Origin: Asaia sp003994335
GTDB taxonomy: Bacteria; Pseudomonadota; Alphaproteobacteria; Acetobacterales; Acetobacteraceae
Direction of reading: 5' to 3'
Assembly: GCF_037151175.1 (NCBI RefSeq)
Contig: NZ_JBBCOR010000007.1
Coordinates: forward strand, 62,001-126,000
Length of the DNA stretch: 64,000 nucleotides
Numbering within the stretch: the first letter of the stretch is position 1; each line of letters opens with the position of its first letter. The position numbers and the translations under genes are program-made. Positions 8,495 to 18,011 of this stretch are shown one piece after another. The notes under the pieces were generated by a model. That model searched no databases and was not told the origin of the DNA. It saw only the letters and a program-made list of their open reading frames with translations.

Positions 8495-10139
8495 ATGGCT
8501 GAATATAATCTGGGCAAAGAGACCGTTAATACGGGGTCCGGTGATAGCCCCAAATGGGAAGACAGGGGCCAGACCGGAACGGGGTATGTCCTGAATGCGG
8601 GCGATACGCTCAACGTCAATGACTGGGGAACGGCCACGAACTGCACTCTCAATGGCGGTACGGTCAATGGCAATAGCGGGGGTACGATCAACAATGCCAC
8701 CATCAATTCCGGAATAGCGAATATCCAGGGCGCCACGGTCAATGGGGGAACCATGAACGGTGGCACGATGGTGGTGCGCAGCGGCACGCTGAGCGGAACG
8801 TTCAGAGTGACGGGCGGCAGCCTCACGATCGGTAATTCGAATGGCGTGGTTGGGACCAATAATACGATCATCAATCTTTCGGGTAGTGCAGCGGCGGCCA
8901 TTTATAATGTAGCTGCAATGACCATCAATCTGGCCAGCGGTGCTTCGCTCAAGACCCGGATCAATGCGCTGCGCACCCTCACGATCAATACCACGGGCGA
9001 GAATTTCAGCCTCGATATCGAGGATCTCGATCCACGCACGATTACCGGTGTCACGCATGAGGCCAATCGCCTCATCATTCACACGACCAATGGCGATGTG
9101 ACGATCAATGGCTCCATCCCTGGCTATCATTTCTCACCTGACGGGCGTGGTGGCCTGACCCTGACGGCATGTTTTGCCGAAGGGACGCTCATTGCCACCC
9201 CCCCAGGGACTGCGCCGCGTCGAGACGCTGCGTATCGGGGATATGGTCGAGACGGATCTCGGCCCCCAGCCTGTCCGGTGGGTCGGTTACAAGCAGGTGC
9301 GGCTTCATGGGGCAAAGCCTGACGAAGCCCATCTGATCCGTATTCATGCCCACGCATTTGGCGCCGGGCGGCCCAATCGTACTCTATGGGTGACGCCTGA
9401 ACACTGCGTTTCTCACGAAGGGGGGCTGGTCCCCATGCGCATGCTGGTCAATGGGGGGTCCATTGCGTATGACCGTACCAGACGCAGCTATACCTATTAC
9501 CATATCGAAACGCCGGTCCATGCCATTCTTCAGGCTGAAAATCTCGGCATGGAAAGCTATCTGCCCGGTCTGAATGCCGTGGTTTTCGATAACCGGCATC
9601 CGGGGTCGGATAATGTGCCGGGAAATGCGCATGGCAAGGCACGACTGCCTCTCATCGTAGCGCGCGACCGTATTGAACCGCTCTGGGCTAGTCTCGCGAC
9701 GCGCTCGGCCAGGCTTGGCCACGCGGTCAGCGTGACAGGGGGCGAAATGGGCAGGACCGATATCCGCCTCGTCACGGCGGAAGGCAAGGCGTTGACGCGT
9801 GTCGATCATGCCGTTGCGGGACAGGCGGCCTTTGTGCTGCCGCCCTATACCCGTGCGGTCATCATTCGTGCCACGGCCAGGCGCCCGGACCAGGTCATTG
9901 GTCCTTTTATGGATGATCGGCGTCGTCTCGGCGTCAGGGTCGGCACGGCCTATGTGCAGGATGAGGGCGGTTGCGACGTGATCACCCATCATCTGACGAC
10001 AAGGGCGCTTGGTGGATGGCATGAGATCGAGGACGGAGATACGCGCTGGACATCCGATAGCGCTGTTCTGCCTCTGCCTGAATTCCCGGTGGAGGCGCGC
10101 GTGAGGCACCTGATCCTCGATCTCCCCGATATGGTGTGA
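8495..10139 (+). pseudogene. Repeat/Hint-domain protein, frame broken at a C7 run
   Basis: The first frame (8495-9322) gives an N-terminal region rich in Gly, Asn and Thr repeats (LNGGTVNGNSGGTINNATIN), likely a right-handed beta-helix. It ends at the first residues of a Hedgehog/intein domain: TACFAEGTLIATP, with the candidate catalytic Cys226. At 9198-9204 there are seven C; the frame then goes out of phase and stops at 9322. The other frame picks up exactly there (QGLRRVETLRIGDM) and encodes the rest of the Hint domain, including VTPEHCVSHEGG, YDRTRRSYTYYHIETPVHAI and a C-terminal GPFMDDRRRLGVRVG block. Removing one C restores one protein of about 547 aa. There is no signal peptide. A good AAGGGGG ribosome site precedes the ATG. 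Mutation, phase variation and sequencing error cannot be told apart here. Confidence 0.85.
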
Positions 10140-10915
10140 TGCCCATGCTCTCGACCGCGAGCAGCGCCCGGCCTCAGCCAGGCTCCTGGGCGCAAATCGG
10201 ATCATGGCACCGTCTGGAGCGTGACGGTGCGGTCGCCACGGCAGTGCCTTTCGATGCGCTGCCGGGGGATTTGCGGGTTGATACGCCCGATGGCGCGGTG
10301 GCTATCGCCGATCTGTCTATCGGTGATCCCCTGACGCTCTATGGGGCCGCACGACCCGCCATCAGAGAGCTGCGCGGTGTAAGCGAATATCTCTGGATTG
10401 GAGGAGATCATCCGGATAAGGGCGTGCGGCTCGATGTCTATGCCTCTGCCTCGGTTGGGGGCGACCTGGCGCTGCCCATGAACTGGCGTCCCAAGGAGCC
10501 GATCCAGCCGGCATTTCGTCTTGGCGTCACGCCCACACGTCTGTTCCGGATTGAACTCGACTTGCCCGGTATGCCCGACGCAACCATACGGCTGAATGAC
10601 ATGCCCTGCCGTCCTGCGACGCTGGACGAGCAGCGCACCCATTCATGGCGCATTCTGATCGATGGTGTCTCTGCTCCAATCCATGCCCAACGCAACGGGC
10701 ATGTCCTGATTCGTCTTCCAGCCGGGGCTTCGAAAATTGAGATATCGGGGGAGGCAAGCGTCGATCATATGGACGCTGCCGTCTTCACTTTGTGGGATAC
10801 CTTGGAAACACGCATTCTAGAGGCGCATGATCTGCACCGGTCACCTGACCGTCTCGTCCTGAATCTCGATCGCCACTCCGGTCATCTCGGTATGCTCTCG
10901 ATCACCTTTCCCTGA
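10139..10915 (+). CDS. Uncharacterised protein with degenerate Hint-like start
   Basis: 258 aa. The ATG overlaps the stop of the Hint gene (TGATG), so it belongs to the same operon. I recognise no named family. Residues around 45-75 (LRVDTPDGAVAIADLSIGDP) closely resemble the opening of bacterial Hint domains (GTLIxTPxGxVxVExLRxGD), but the leading catalytic Cys is absent. The remainder, including LWIGGDHPDKGVRLDVYA and LNLDRHSGHLGMLSI, is unlike the neighbouring Hint proteins. No membrane segment or signal peptide is seen. It may be a non-catalytic partner or cargo of the Hint protein; this is inference. Confidence 0.7.
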   Translation: MPMLSTASSARPQPGSWAQIGSWHRLERDGAVATAVPFDALPGDLRVDTPDGAVAIADLSIGDPLTLYGAARPAIRELRGVSEYLWIGGDHPDKGVRLDVYASASVGGDLALPMNWRPKEPIQPAFRLGVTPTRLFRIELDLPGMPDATIRLNDMPCRPATLDEQRTHSWRILIDGVSAPIHAQRNGHVLIRLPAGASKIEISGEASVDHMDAAVFTLWDTLETRILEAHDLHRSPDRLVLNLDRHSGHLGMLSITFP

Positions 10916-11042
10916 CGGTCGTCGTCTCCCTGCGAGCGGTCATCCGACTCAGCAGGCTGGGTCGGGCTCCGCCGCAGCCTCATTCTCTCGGAAGGCTATA
11001 CGCTCGCCATATGACTGCTTGGCCCCATGCGGGCTCCGGAGA

Positions 11043-12437
11043 TCACGGATGAAGCTGTGCCTTGAGCCAGTCCGAGACAAGGTCGAGCGCACTTGCGTCG
11101 ATATCCTCCTCGATCAGGCTATATTCCCCTGAACTTCCCGTTTCTGCCTTTTGCAGGAGATGATTGAGACCGGGGAGCTCAACGATTTGCGCCTGGTGAT
11201 TTGCGGCCAGAGCCCGATGGAAAGCGGGTAGTGCAATATCGGCCGGAACCTGGCGGTCCTTGCTGCCAATCACGGCCAGAACCGGGCATCGTACCCGCGC
11301 CAGATCAGATGCGGGGTCGTAGCGATCCATGAAGCGTATGGCGGGCATGGTGACGATTCGCATATCTGCAGGAAGCCCTGTTTTCGTTCCCTTTATTTTG
11401 TTCCATGCAGAATCTGCCGCCTGATCAGCCTCCTTCTGGCTCTGGTCGGGCGTCATGGCATCCATCACGGCGATAAAGTCCCTGTCACTCTCACGGGCAA
11501 CGGCTTGAGGTACCTGACTCTGCTTCATGGCCCAGTCTCTCTGGGCGAGCATGATCGGTCTCCCTGGTACCGGGGGCGCCTCGAGCAGGACGATGAAGGT
11601 CACGCCGGGGTCGTGTGCGGCGATCATGGAGGCGATCATGCCCCCTTCGCTATGGCCCATCAGCCCGATGCGTGTGGGATCGATGGCAGAGTGGCTGCGC
11701 AGGAACCGCAGTCCTGCCTCCGTATCCTGCGCGAAATCCCGTGTTGTGGCGCTCTCGACCGGTCCAGTGGAGCCGCCTCTCATGCGGTCATCGACGCGCA
11801 GCACAGCAATACCCTTTCGCGTCAGCGTGTCTGCCCAAACAAGAAAAGGCCTATGGCCGAACGCCGTCTCGTCGCGATCCTGCAAGCCAGATCCCGTGAT
11901 AAGCAGAACGGCAGGAAAGGGTCCCTTGCCCTGGGGGAGGGTGAGCGTACCAGCCAGATGAGCCGGTCCGGAAGGATTGTCGAAACTCACCTCCTCACTG
12001 CGATATGGGAAGGGCGGCTTGGGTATTTGCGGGCGTTTCTGGACCTCTTCGGCTGCGCCATGCGTCATTATCAGCGGCAGGGAGTTGTTCCGCTGTGACC
12101 ATTCCCCATCGAGAGTCCGATTGTCGTCACGGATCTTGGCGACATAGCGCGCCGAGAGGCGAGGGAGGGTGAGCGTGAGGGTCTGGTTGTCGAGGCGCAC
12201 GGTTTCCACGGGAATATGGAAAGCCCCCTGGGCGGGGCTGTCCATGGTGGCGGTCAGGATGTCGCCCTGTGCCGCAAGGTGCAGCACCACAGGGAGAGAG
12301 ATACCCTGTCTGAGCGTGAGCATGCCGCGCCAGTCTCCAGCCAGATCCCGGACTGCGGCATGAGCGCCGTTGGCGCCTGCTCCGAGAAATGCCGAAATAC
12401 CCGCCATGACACCGAGAGCGCGGAAAAATCGTTTCAT
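11043..12437 (-). CDS. Exported alpha/beta hydrolase
   Basis: 464 aa from ATG 12437, chosen because a GAGGGG site lies just upstream and the protein then opens with a signal peptide (MKRFFRALGVMAGISAF..., cut near AHA). Residues about 30-130 form an N-terminal domain seen in secreted hydrolases of unknown substrate. The hydrolase domain follows: oxyanion region LLITGSGLQDRDE, nucleophile elbow GHSEGG, acid in GSKDRQVP, and catalytic His in PGLNHLLQ. An esterase or peptidase activity in the periplasm is likely, but the substrate is unknown. It stands alone, convergent with the Hint cluster. Confidence 0.85.
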   Translation of the reverse strand: MKRFFRALGVMAGISAFLGAGANGAHAAVRDLAGDWRGMLTLRQGISLPVVLHLAAQGDILTATMDSPAQGAFHIPVETVRLDNQTLTLTLPRLSARYVAKIRDDNRTLDGEWSQRNNSLPLIMTHGAAEEVQKRPQIPKPPFPYRSEEVSFDNPSGPAHLAGTLTLPQGKGPFPAVLLITGSGLQDRDETAFGHRPFLVWADTLTRKGIAVLRVDDRMRGGSTGPVESATTRDFAQDTEAGLRFLRSHSAIDPTRIGLMGHSEGGMIASMIAAHDPGVTFIVLLEAPPVPGRPIMLAQRDWAMKQSQVPQAVARESDRDFIAVMDAMTPDQSQKEADQAADSAWNKIKGTKTGLPADMRIVTMPAIRFMDRYDPASDLARVRCPVLAVIGSKDRQVPADIALPAFHRALAANHQAQIVELPGLNHLLQKAETGSSGEYSLIEEDIDASALDLVSDWLKAQLHP

Positions 12438-12756
12438 CCCCTCATCCCCATTCGCTGGACGGGCACTCACGATGCGGATTGTCCACATTACCGCAGTATT
12501 GAAAACCCGCCTCACCAAAAGAATTTGCGCCGACTACGCGCTCAGGAAAAGTTTAACAGGCACAACGCATGGAGACGTCAACAAGGCTGTCAGCGTTCCG
12601 GATATTCTAAGTTCGGAATTCGTGATTATTTGAGTAGCATCGATGAGCGGTGAGTTCCCGGCATTCCTGTGTCTGACCCGAGGGAGTTTTGCGGGGAGGC
12701 TCGCATAGGGGCGGGGAGAGCTCTCTCGCGGTCCAGGTCGCGAGAGAGCGCCGGGG
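12438..12756. other. Intergenic region after pgm, with hairpin
   Basis: 319 bases without a credible gene. It must hold the promoter of the hydrolase gene. At 12720-12749 there is a perfect 11-bp stem (GCTCTCTCGCG and its complement, 8-base loop), just past the minus-strand pgm stop. It is probably a transcription end or 3' stabiliser for pgm, although no clear T-run follows it. Confidence 0.5.
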
Positions 12757-14403
12757 TCAGGCGACGAACAGAGCCGAGATGGCTGCCTGTGCGTCGCTCT
12801 GGATCTGCTTGAGATGGGCCTCGCTCACAAAGCTCTCGGCATAGATCTTGTAGACATCCTCGGTGCCTGAGGGACGCGCAGCGAACCAGCCATTGGCAGT
12901 CGTGACCTTGAGTCCCCCAATCGGCGCATCATTGCCTGGTGCGCGTGTCAGCTTGGCGAGCACCTTGTCCCCTGCCAGATGGGTCATCGGCAGTTGCTCG
13001 GGGCTCAGCTTCGAGAGGATGGCCTTTTGAGCAGGATTCGCTGCGGCATCGATGCGCTGATAGAAGGGCGCGCCCAGCTCAGCGGTGAGGTCGGCATAGT
13101 GTTCAGCGGGCGTCTTGCCCGTGACGGCCGTGATCTCAGCCGCCAGCAGACCCAGAATCAGCCCGTCCTTGTCGGTGGACCACACCGTTCCATCCCGACG
13201 GAGGAAGGAGGCGCCAGCGCTTTCCTCGCCGCCAAAACCCAGCGATCCGTCATACAGGCCATCGACGAACCACTTGAATCCGACCGGCACTTCAACGACG
13301 TCGCGGCCGATCTTGCCTGCCACGCGGTCGATCAGCGCGGAACTGACCAGCGTCTTGCCAATCCTGGCCTCCGCGTTCCAGCCAGGACGGTTATTGAAGA
13401 GATACCAGATGGCGACGGCGAGATAATGATTGGGGTTCATCAGCCCGACAGGGCGCGAGACGATGCCATGACGATCGGCATCCGTATCGGTGGCAAAAGC
13501 GACATCGAACTGTGACCCCATGCCGATGAGCCGCGCCATGGCATACGGGGAAGAGCAATCCATACGGATCTGTCCGTCCCAGTCTGCGGTCATGAAGCCG
13601 AAAGCCGGGTCGAGCTCATCGCTGACAATGGTGGCTTTCAGGTCATAGCGCTTGATGATGGCCGGCCAGTAGTCGAGTGCTGCGCCGCCCAGCGGGTCGA
13701 TGCCGATACGGATGCTGGATCCGCGAATGGCGTCCAAATCGATCACGGCACCCAGATCATCCACATAAGGCGTGATGAAGTCATGGCCACGCACGCAATC
13801 GGCCTTGCGGGCCTCCTCATAGGGGAGGCGATGCACGTCCTCGAGCCCCGCGCTCAGGAAGGCATTGGCCTGGTCCTGCACCAGCTTGGTGATGTCGGTA
13901 TCGGCTGGGCCACCATGGGGAGGGTTGTATTTGAAACCGCCATCGACGGGCGGATTATGCGATGGGGTGATGACCACGCCATCGGCAAGACCGGTGCTGC
14001 GACCCTTGTTATAAGTCAGGATGGCGTGGGACACGACCGGTGTCGGGGTAAAACGGTCATGACAATCGATGCGGACCTCGACACCATGAGCCGCAAAGAC
14101 CTCGATGGCGGAGCGTTGCGCCGGGGCGGAAAGCGCATGGGAGTCGATGCCGATGAAAAGCGGACCATCGATTCCCTTGTCCTTGCGATAACGGCAGATG
14201 GCCTCGGCGATGGCCAGGATATGATTCTCGTTGAAGCTTGTATGGAGGGAGGAGCCACGATGCCCCGAGGTTCCGAAAGCGACGCGCTGTGCAGCGATGG
14301 CGGGGTCTGGCTTGCGATTATAATAGGCGCTGATCAGGGCCGGGATATCGGCAAGGGCGTTTTTGTCCAGCGTCTTGCCGGCGAGGGGGCTGACAGAGGT
14401 CAT
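12757..14403 (-). CDS. pgm: Phosphoglucomutase (alpha-D-glucose phosphate-specific)
   Basis: Interconverts glucose 1-phosphate and glucose 6-phosphate, feeding UDP-glucose, exopolysaccharide and cellulose precursors. 548 aa, matching the roughly 546-aa Pgm of Escherichia coli. Motifs in order: GTSGHRG near the N-terminus, phosphoserine loop VITPSHNPP, metal-binding ATDTDADRHG, sugar-binding GGEESAGASF, and phosphate-binding RPSGTEDVYKIYAES. The open frame extends further upstream, but ATG 14403 (MTSVSPLAGK) matches the family start and has an AAGGA upstream. It is divergent from the gluconolactonase gene, with a 227-base shared promoter region. Confidence 0.95.
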   Translation of the reverse strand: MTSVSPLAGKTLDKNALADIPALISAYYNRKPDPAIAAQRVAFGTSGHRGSSLHTSFNENHILAIAEAICRYRKDKGIDGPLFIGIDSHALSAPAQRSAIEVFAAHGVEVRIDCHDRFTPTPVVSHAILTYNKGRSTGLADGVVITPSHNPPVDGGFKYNPPHGGPADTDITKLVQDQANAFLSAGLEDVHRLPYEEARKADCVRGHDFITPYVDDLGAVIDLDAIRGSSIRIGIDPLGGAALDYWPAIIKRYDLKATIVSDELDPAFGFMTADWDGQIRMDCSSPYAMARLIGMGSQFDVAFATDTDADRHGIVSRPVGLMNPNHYLAVAIWYLFNNRPGWNAEARIGKTLVSSALIDRVAGKIGRDVVEVPVGFKWFVDGLYDGSLGFGGEESAGASFLRRDGTVWSTDKDGLILGLLAAEITAVTGKTPAEHYADLTAELGAPFYQRIDAAANPAQKAILSKLSPEQLPMTHLAGDKVLAKLTRAPGNDAPIGGLKVTTANGWFAARPSGTEDVYKIYAESFVSEAHLKQIQSDAQAAISALFVA

Positions 14404-14630
14404 GGGAACTCGGGTCCTTGATCTGGCGACAGGGAGTTGATGTGAGGTGACACCGCCCTGACGGAGCGAGTCAATGCGTGGCGTTGCCTCAGTATAGGAT
14501 GGAACAGACACGCGCGAGACAGGCCGGGGTTGCTGACAATAACTTGATACAAAACTCACATCATCCGTGACGCAGCGTGAAACGTTGCAGTCTAGGATGC
14601 AATCCCACAAGATGGTCACAGGACGACAAG

Positions 14631-15818
14631 ATGGACTTCAAGACCCCCCTCGCCCGCAGAGGGTTTCTGGCTACTGCCCTGGGTGGCGCCGCCTGCGCGG
14701 CGATTCCGGCACGCGCCGCGTCCGAGGTTATCGCGACTCCGCCCAGTGTGATCAGTCAGCCGCCCCGCCAGTGGGGCGCTGCAGCCGGTCCGGCCTATTT
14801 CCCCGATCCCGATGTGATCGCGCTGGATCCTTCCTTCAGTGGTCTGACCTATTTCGCAGCGCCGATACGCCGTATCTATGACAAGGGGGACTGGGTAGAG
14901 GGGCCTGCCTGGAGCAGCGAGGGGCGTTATCTCGTTTTCAGCGACGTCGTCCAGTCAAAGGCGCTGCGCTATATCTGGGAAACCGGCGAGGTCACGCAGT
15001 TCCGCCCTGATTCTTATGCAGCCAATGGCAATTGCTTTGATTTCCAGGGACGCCTCATCACCTGTGAAGGCTTCTTCCGCCGCGTGGTGCGTTTCGAGCA
15101 TGACGGCAGCGTCACGACACTGGCCGACAAGTTCGAAGGCAAGGGGCTCAACTCCCCCAATGATGTCGTGCCGCATCCCGATGGCAGCGTCTGGTTTACG
15201 GATCCAGGCTATGGCACGAATATCTCGGAAGGCCATGCCGATGAGCCGGGAGGCCCGACTAATCCCGATGGCAAGATACGCTGGAAGATTGGTCGCGAGC
15301 TGATTGGTGAGATCGGCGGTGTGCGCCGTCAGCAGGACCACGTGTTCCGTCTCGCGCCCGATGGGACGCTCAAGGCCGTGCTGCTCGAGAAAGATGTGAC
15401 CTGCCCCAATGGTCTGGCTTTCTCCCCCGATTTCAAAAAGCTCTACATCGCGTCGACCCCGGCCGGGCCGGGACAGAAGAAAGGCGGCGATCAGGCCATC
15501 CATGTTTTTGACGTTCAGGGCGATAATCTGACAAACGGACGTGTTTTTGCCGACATGCGTTTCCATGGCGCGCAAATGAATCCTGATGGCTTCAGGGCCG
15601 ACGTTTTTGGCAATCTCTGGTGCGGTGTGACCGGCCCGCTCGGTTTGTGCGGTGTGTTCGTTTTCAGCCCGCAAGGTGTGCTGCTTGGGCGTATCCGTCT
15701 GCCTCAGGGCTGCTCCAACCTGACCTTCGCCGGGCCGAAGCGAGATCACCTCGTCATGTGCGCGGGCAGCGCGCTCTACATGCTTCAGGTCGGTGTGCAG
15801 GGTGCCGCTACCTCCTGA
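14631..15818 (+). CDS. Gluconolactonase (SMP-30 family), Tat-exported
   Basis: Hydrolyses glucono-1,5-lactone to gluconate, the step after periplasmic glucose oxidation. 395 aa from ATG 14631 (AGGACG upstream). The N-terminus has a twin-arginine signal (ARRGFLATALGGAACAAIP, cut near ARA), so the folded enzyme acts in the periplasm. Beta-propeller motifs of the family are clear: EGPAW, the metal-site region LNSPNDVV, WFTDPGYG, CPNGLAFSPD and MNPDGFRAD. It fits an acetic acid bacterium that oxidises sugars outside the cytoplasm. The natural lactone is inferred from the family. Confidence 0.9.
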   Translation: MDFKTPLARRGFLATALGGAACAAIPARAASEVIATPPSVISQPPRQWGAAAGPAYFPDPDVIALDPSFSGLTYFAAPIRRIYDKGDWVEGPAWSSEGRYLVFSDVVQSKALRYIWETGEVTQFRPDSYAANGNCFDFQGRLITCEGFFRRVVRFEHDGSVTTLADKFEGKGLNSPNDVVPHPDGSVWFTDPGYGTNISEGHADEPGGPTNPDGKIRWKIGRELIGEIGGVRRQQDHVFRLAPDGTLKAVLLEKDVTCPNGLAFSPDFKKLYIASTPAGPGQKKGGDQAIHVFDVQGDNLTNGRVFADMRFHGAQMNPDGFRADVFGNLWCGVTGPLGLCGVFVFSPQGVLLGRIRLPQGCSNLTFAGPKRDHLVMCAGSALYMLQVGVQGAATS

Positions 15819-16140
15819 CCCGACACGGCGGTGTTGTGCACAGGCTCTGCACCGCTCCGACGCTCAGCGTGATCATAGAGAGGCGGCGTTCGCGTCGTCT
15901 CCGAGCCCCCTGTGCTTCAACAGATCCTGCCTTCAATCCCCGGTCGTTCAGAGTTTTCAGCGAGTGGAGTGGGGCTGACTCACGGGCGTGATGTGTCAGG
16001 AGCAGCAACAATAAAATAGAGTTTTCAATACGGCGTTAACTTTAATGTCGATTAACGTGAGGGGGGCGGTTTTAACTTTCGATTGTTCGGTCGGCATGAT
16101 CTCAATTCGCAAACAAAATAACCCGTAGAAGGTTAAGATC
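15819..16140 (+). promoter_or_regulatory. Upstream region of the second Hint gene
   Basis: 322 bases with no gene. The last 140 bases are AT-rich and hold an inverted repeat at 16034-16057 (CGTTAA and TTAACG around 12 bases), followed by a related TTAACTTTCGATT at about 16070. This is a plausible operator and promoter zone for the gene at 16141, which also has an AGAAGG ribosome site. Confidence 0.45.
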
Positions 16141-17961
16141 ATGCCGAATCCCACGATTATTAGTTCTGGTATCAGTAATATGTATCCCTGGAACGGGATG
16201 ACGATCATTGTTCAGGGGGGTGGGGCGCTCTGGTATGGCTCCATCACGAATTGCGTGGTCACGGTTCAGGATGGCGGCCTTATCCAGGGCGAGAGTATCA
16301 ATGGCGGCGGTATTACGGTCAATGGCAGCGGCAAGATCATCAGTTCCTCTATTGGAGGCAATGCCAATGTCATCGTGACCGGAGGCGGCACGGTTTCGAA
16401 TAGCACCGTAGCGGATGGCGCCTATCTCAAATGCGGAAACGGCACGGTCCTGAATGGTACGATCACCAATTCGGGCTATATTTCCGGGGGAACCCTGACC
16501 GGTCAGGGGGCGCTCGAAAATGTCTTTGCCGGTGCGGCCCATGATCGCACCGTGGCCTCGGGGGCCACGATCGCCATTTCCGGGGGAGGTCAGATTGTCG
16601 GCACGGTTAGCGTGCAGGCGGGTGGTTCGGCAGTTCTGAATGGGACGGTCGGTGGGACGATCAATCTGGCAGGCGCTGGGTATGCCGAAATGACCGTTTC
16701 TGCCGGGGCCTTGCCCACTACGATGATCACGGGATTCAATGGCGCCAATGAAATGCTGTCCGACCGGATCACCATAGCCGGATTGTCCAAAAGCCAGATC
16801 GCCGCCGTCAACAAAAGCGGTGACATGATGCTGATCTCCCTGACGGATGGGTCAACCCTCACCCTCAATATTGCCGGTATCGGTAATACCGGGGCCGTCT
16901 TCCTTGATTCGGCGTCTGGGGTGGTGCTTGTCGCCTGTTATCTGGCGGGTACGCTCATCCGCACGCCTGGAGGCGACGTGCCGGTCGAGATGCTCAGAAC
17001 GGGGGATATGGTTATTGCTCTGGTGGAAGGGCAGGAGGTAGCCCGCCAGATCACCTGGACCGGGCGCGGGCATTGCACGGTCGATACAGAGCTTGAGGAT
17101 GATCGTGCGGGTTATCCTGTGTGCATCCGCAAGGGAGCGCTGGACGGCGTGGTGCCGGAGCGCGATCTCTATGTCACGGCAGAGCACTGCCTCCTGGTGG
17201 GGGGGCAATTCATCCCGGCACGCCAGCTCGTGAACGGCCACTCCATCGCGTTCGACCGTACGCGGCGCGCCTTCGACTACTTCCATTTCGAGACAGAGGC
17301 TCATTCCGTGGTTCTGGCGGAGGGGGCATCTTCCGAAAGTTATCTCGATACCGGCAATCGCGCCTTGTATGACTGCCAGTCCAGCGCGCCCATCCTGACG
17401 CCCCGCCATCTGAGCTGGGACACAGACGCCGCCGCGCCGCTTGCACGTGACCGTGAGACGATCGAAACCGTTTGGCGCGCCATCGCGGCACGGGCTGGCC
17501 TGACGGAGGTCGGTGAGCGCAATCCGACCCATGAAGCCGATCTGCATCTTGAATGCGATGATGGCACGATCCTGCGTCCCGTGCGTGTGGCAGGCAAGAA
17601 GCATGTTTTCATTCTGCCGTTTTCTGCCAGATCGGTACTCATCCGCTCGCGTGCCTCGCGCCCTTGCGATGTGACCGGCCCGTTTGTGGACGACAGGCGC
17701 AGGCTGGGGGTCGAGATCGGACAGATCCTCCACTTCGCGTCGGGCAAGATCGAGGAAATCCGTGATCATCTGACCCATCAGGAGTTCAAGGGGTGGCATG
17801 CGCGCGCGCGTGATACGGCGCGCTGGACTGCGGGGAGTGCCTATCTCTCCCTCCCTGCTGACGAGGGAAGCGAACATCGTCTTCTGTCGCTCGAAATCCT
17901 GTCTGCAGGGCCTTATTCCCAAGAGGAAACGCCACGCGCGCCTCTCACGCGCGCCGGCTGA
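16141..17961 (+). CDS. Repeat/Hint-domain protein, intact
   Basis: 606 aa. Residues 1 to about 255 are Gly/Asn/Thr/Val-rich repeats (GGGITVNGSGKIISSSI), probably a beta-helix of adhesin type, with no recognisable signal peptide. Then comes a Hedgehog/intein domain of the Hint_2 type: VACYLAGTLIRTPGGDVPVE with the candidate nucleophile Cys, RTGDMV, and the His-containing VTAEHCLLVGGQ. The YFHFETEAHSVVLAEG and ESYLDTGNRALY blocks follow. The last 110 residues (GPFVDDRRRLGVEIG ... RWTAGSAYLSLP) match the end of the frameshifted paralogue at 8495-10139. Hint domains self-process by N-S acyl shift; whether this one cleaves, or transfers its N-part to another molecule, is unknown. It appears to stand alone. 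Confidence 0.85.
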   Translation: MPNPTIISSGISNMYPWNGMTIIVQGGGALWYGSITNCVVTVQDGGLIQGESINGGGITVNGSGKIISSSIGGNANVIVTGGGTVSNSTVADGAYLKCGNGTVLNGTITNSGYISGGTLTGQGALENVFAGAAHDRTVASGATIAISGGGQIVGTVSVQAGGSAVLNGTVGGTINLAGAGYAEMTVSAGALPTTMITGFNGANEMLSDRITIAGLSKSQIAAVNKSGDMMLISLTDGSTLTLNIAGIGNTGAVFLDSASGVVLVACYLAGTLIRTPGGDVPVEMLRTGDMVIALVEGQEVARQITWTGRGHCTVDTELEDDRAGYPVCIRKGALDGVVPERDLYVTAEHCLLVGGQFIPARQLVNGHSIAFDRTRRAFDYFHFETEAHSVVLAEGASSESYLDTGNRALYDCQSSAPILTPRHLSWDTDAAAPLARDRETIETVWRAIAARAGLTEVGERNPTHEADLHLECDDGTILRPVRVAGKKHVFILPFSARSVLIRSRASRPCDVTGPFVDDRRRLGVEIGQILHFASGKIEEIRDHLTHQEFKGWHARARDTARWTAGSAYLSLPADEGSEHRLLSLEILSAGPYSQEETPRAPLTRAG

Positions 17962-18011
17962 AAACGCGGGAGGAGCGAAGCGCCCGCGAAGGCTCGGAGC
18001 TCTACTGTGCG

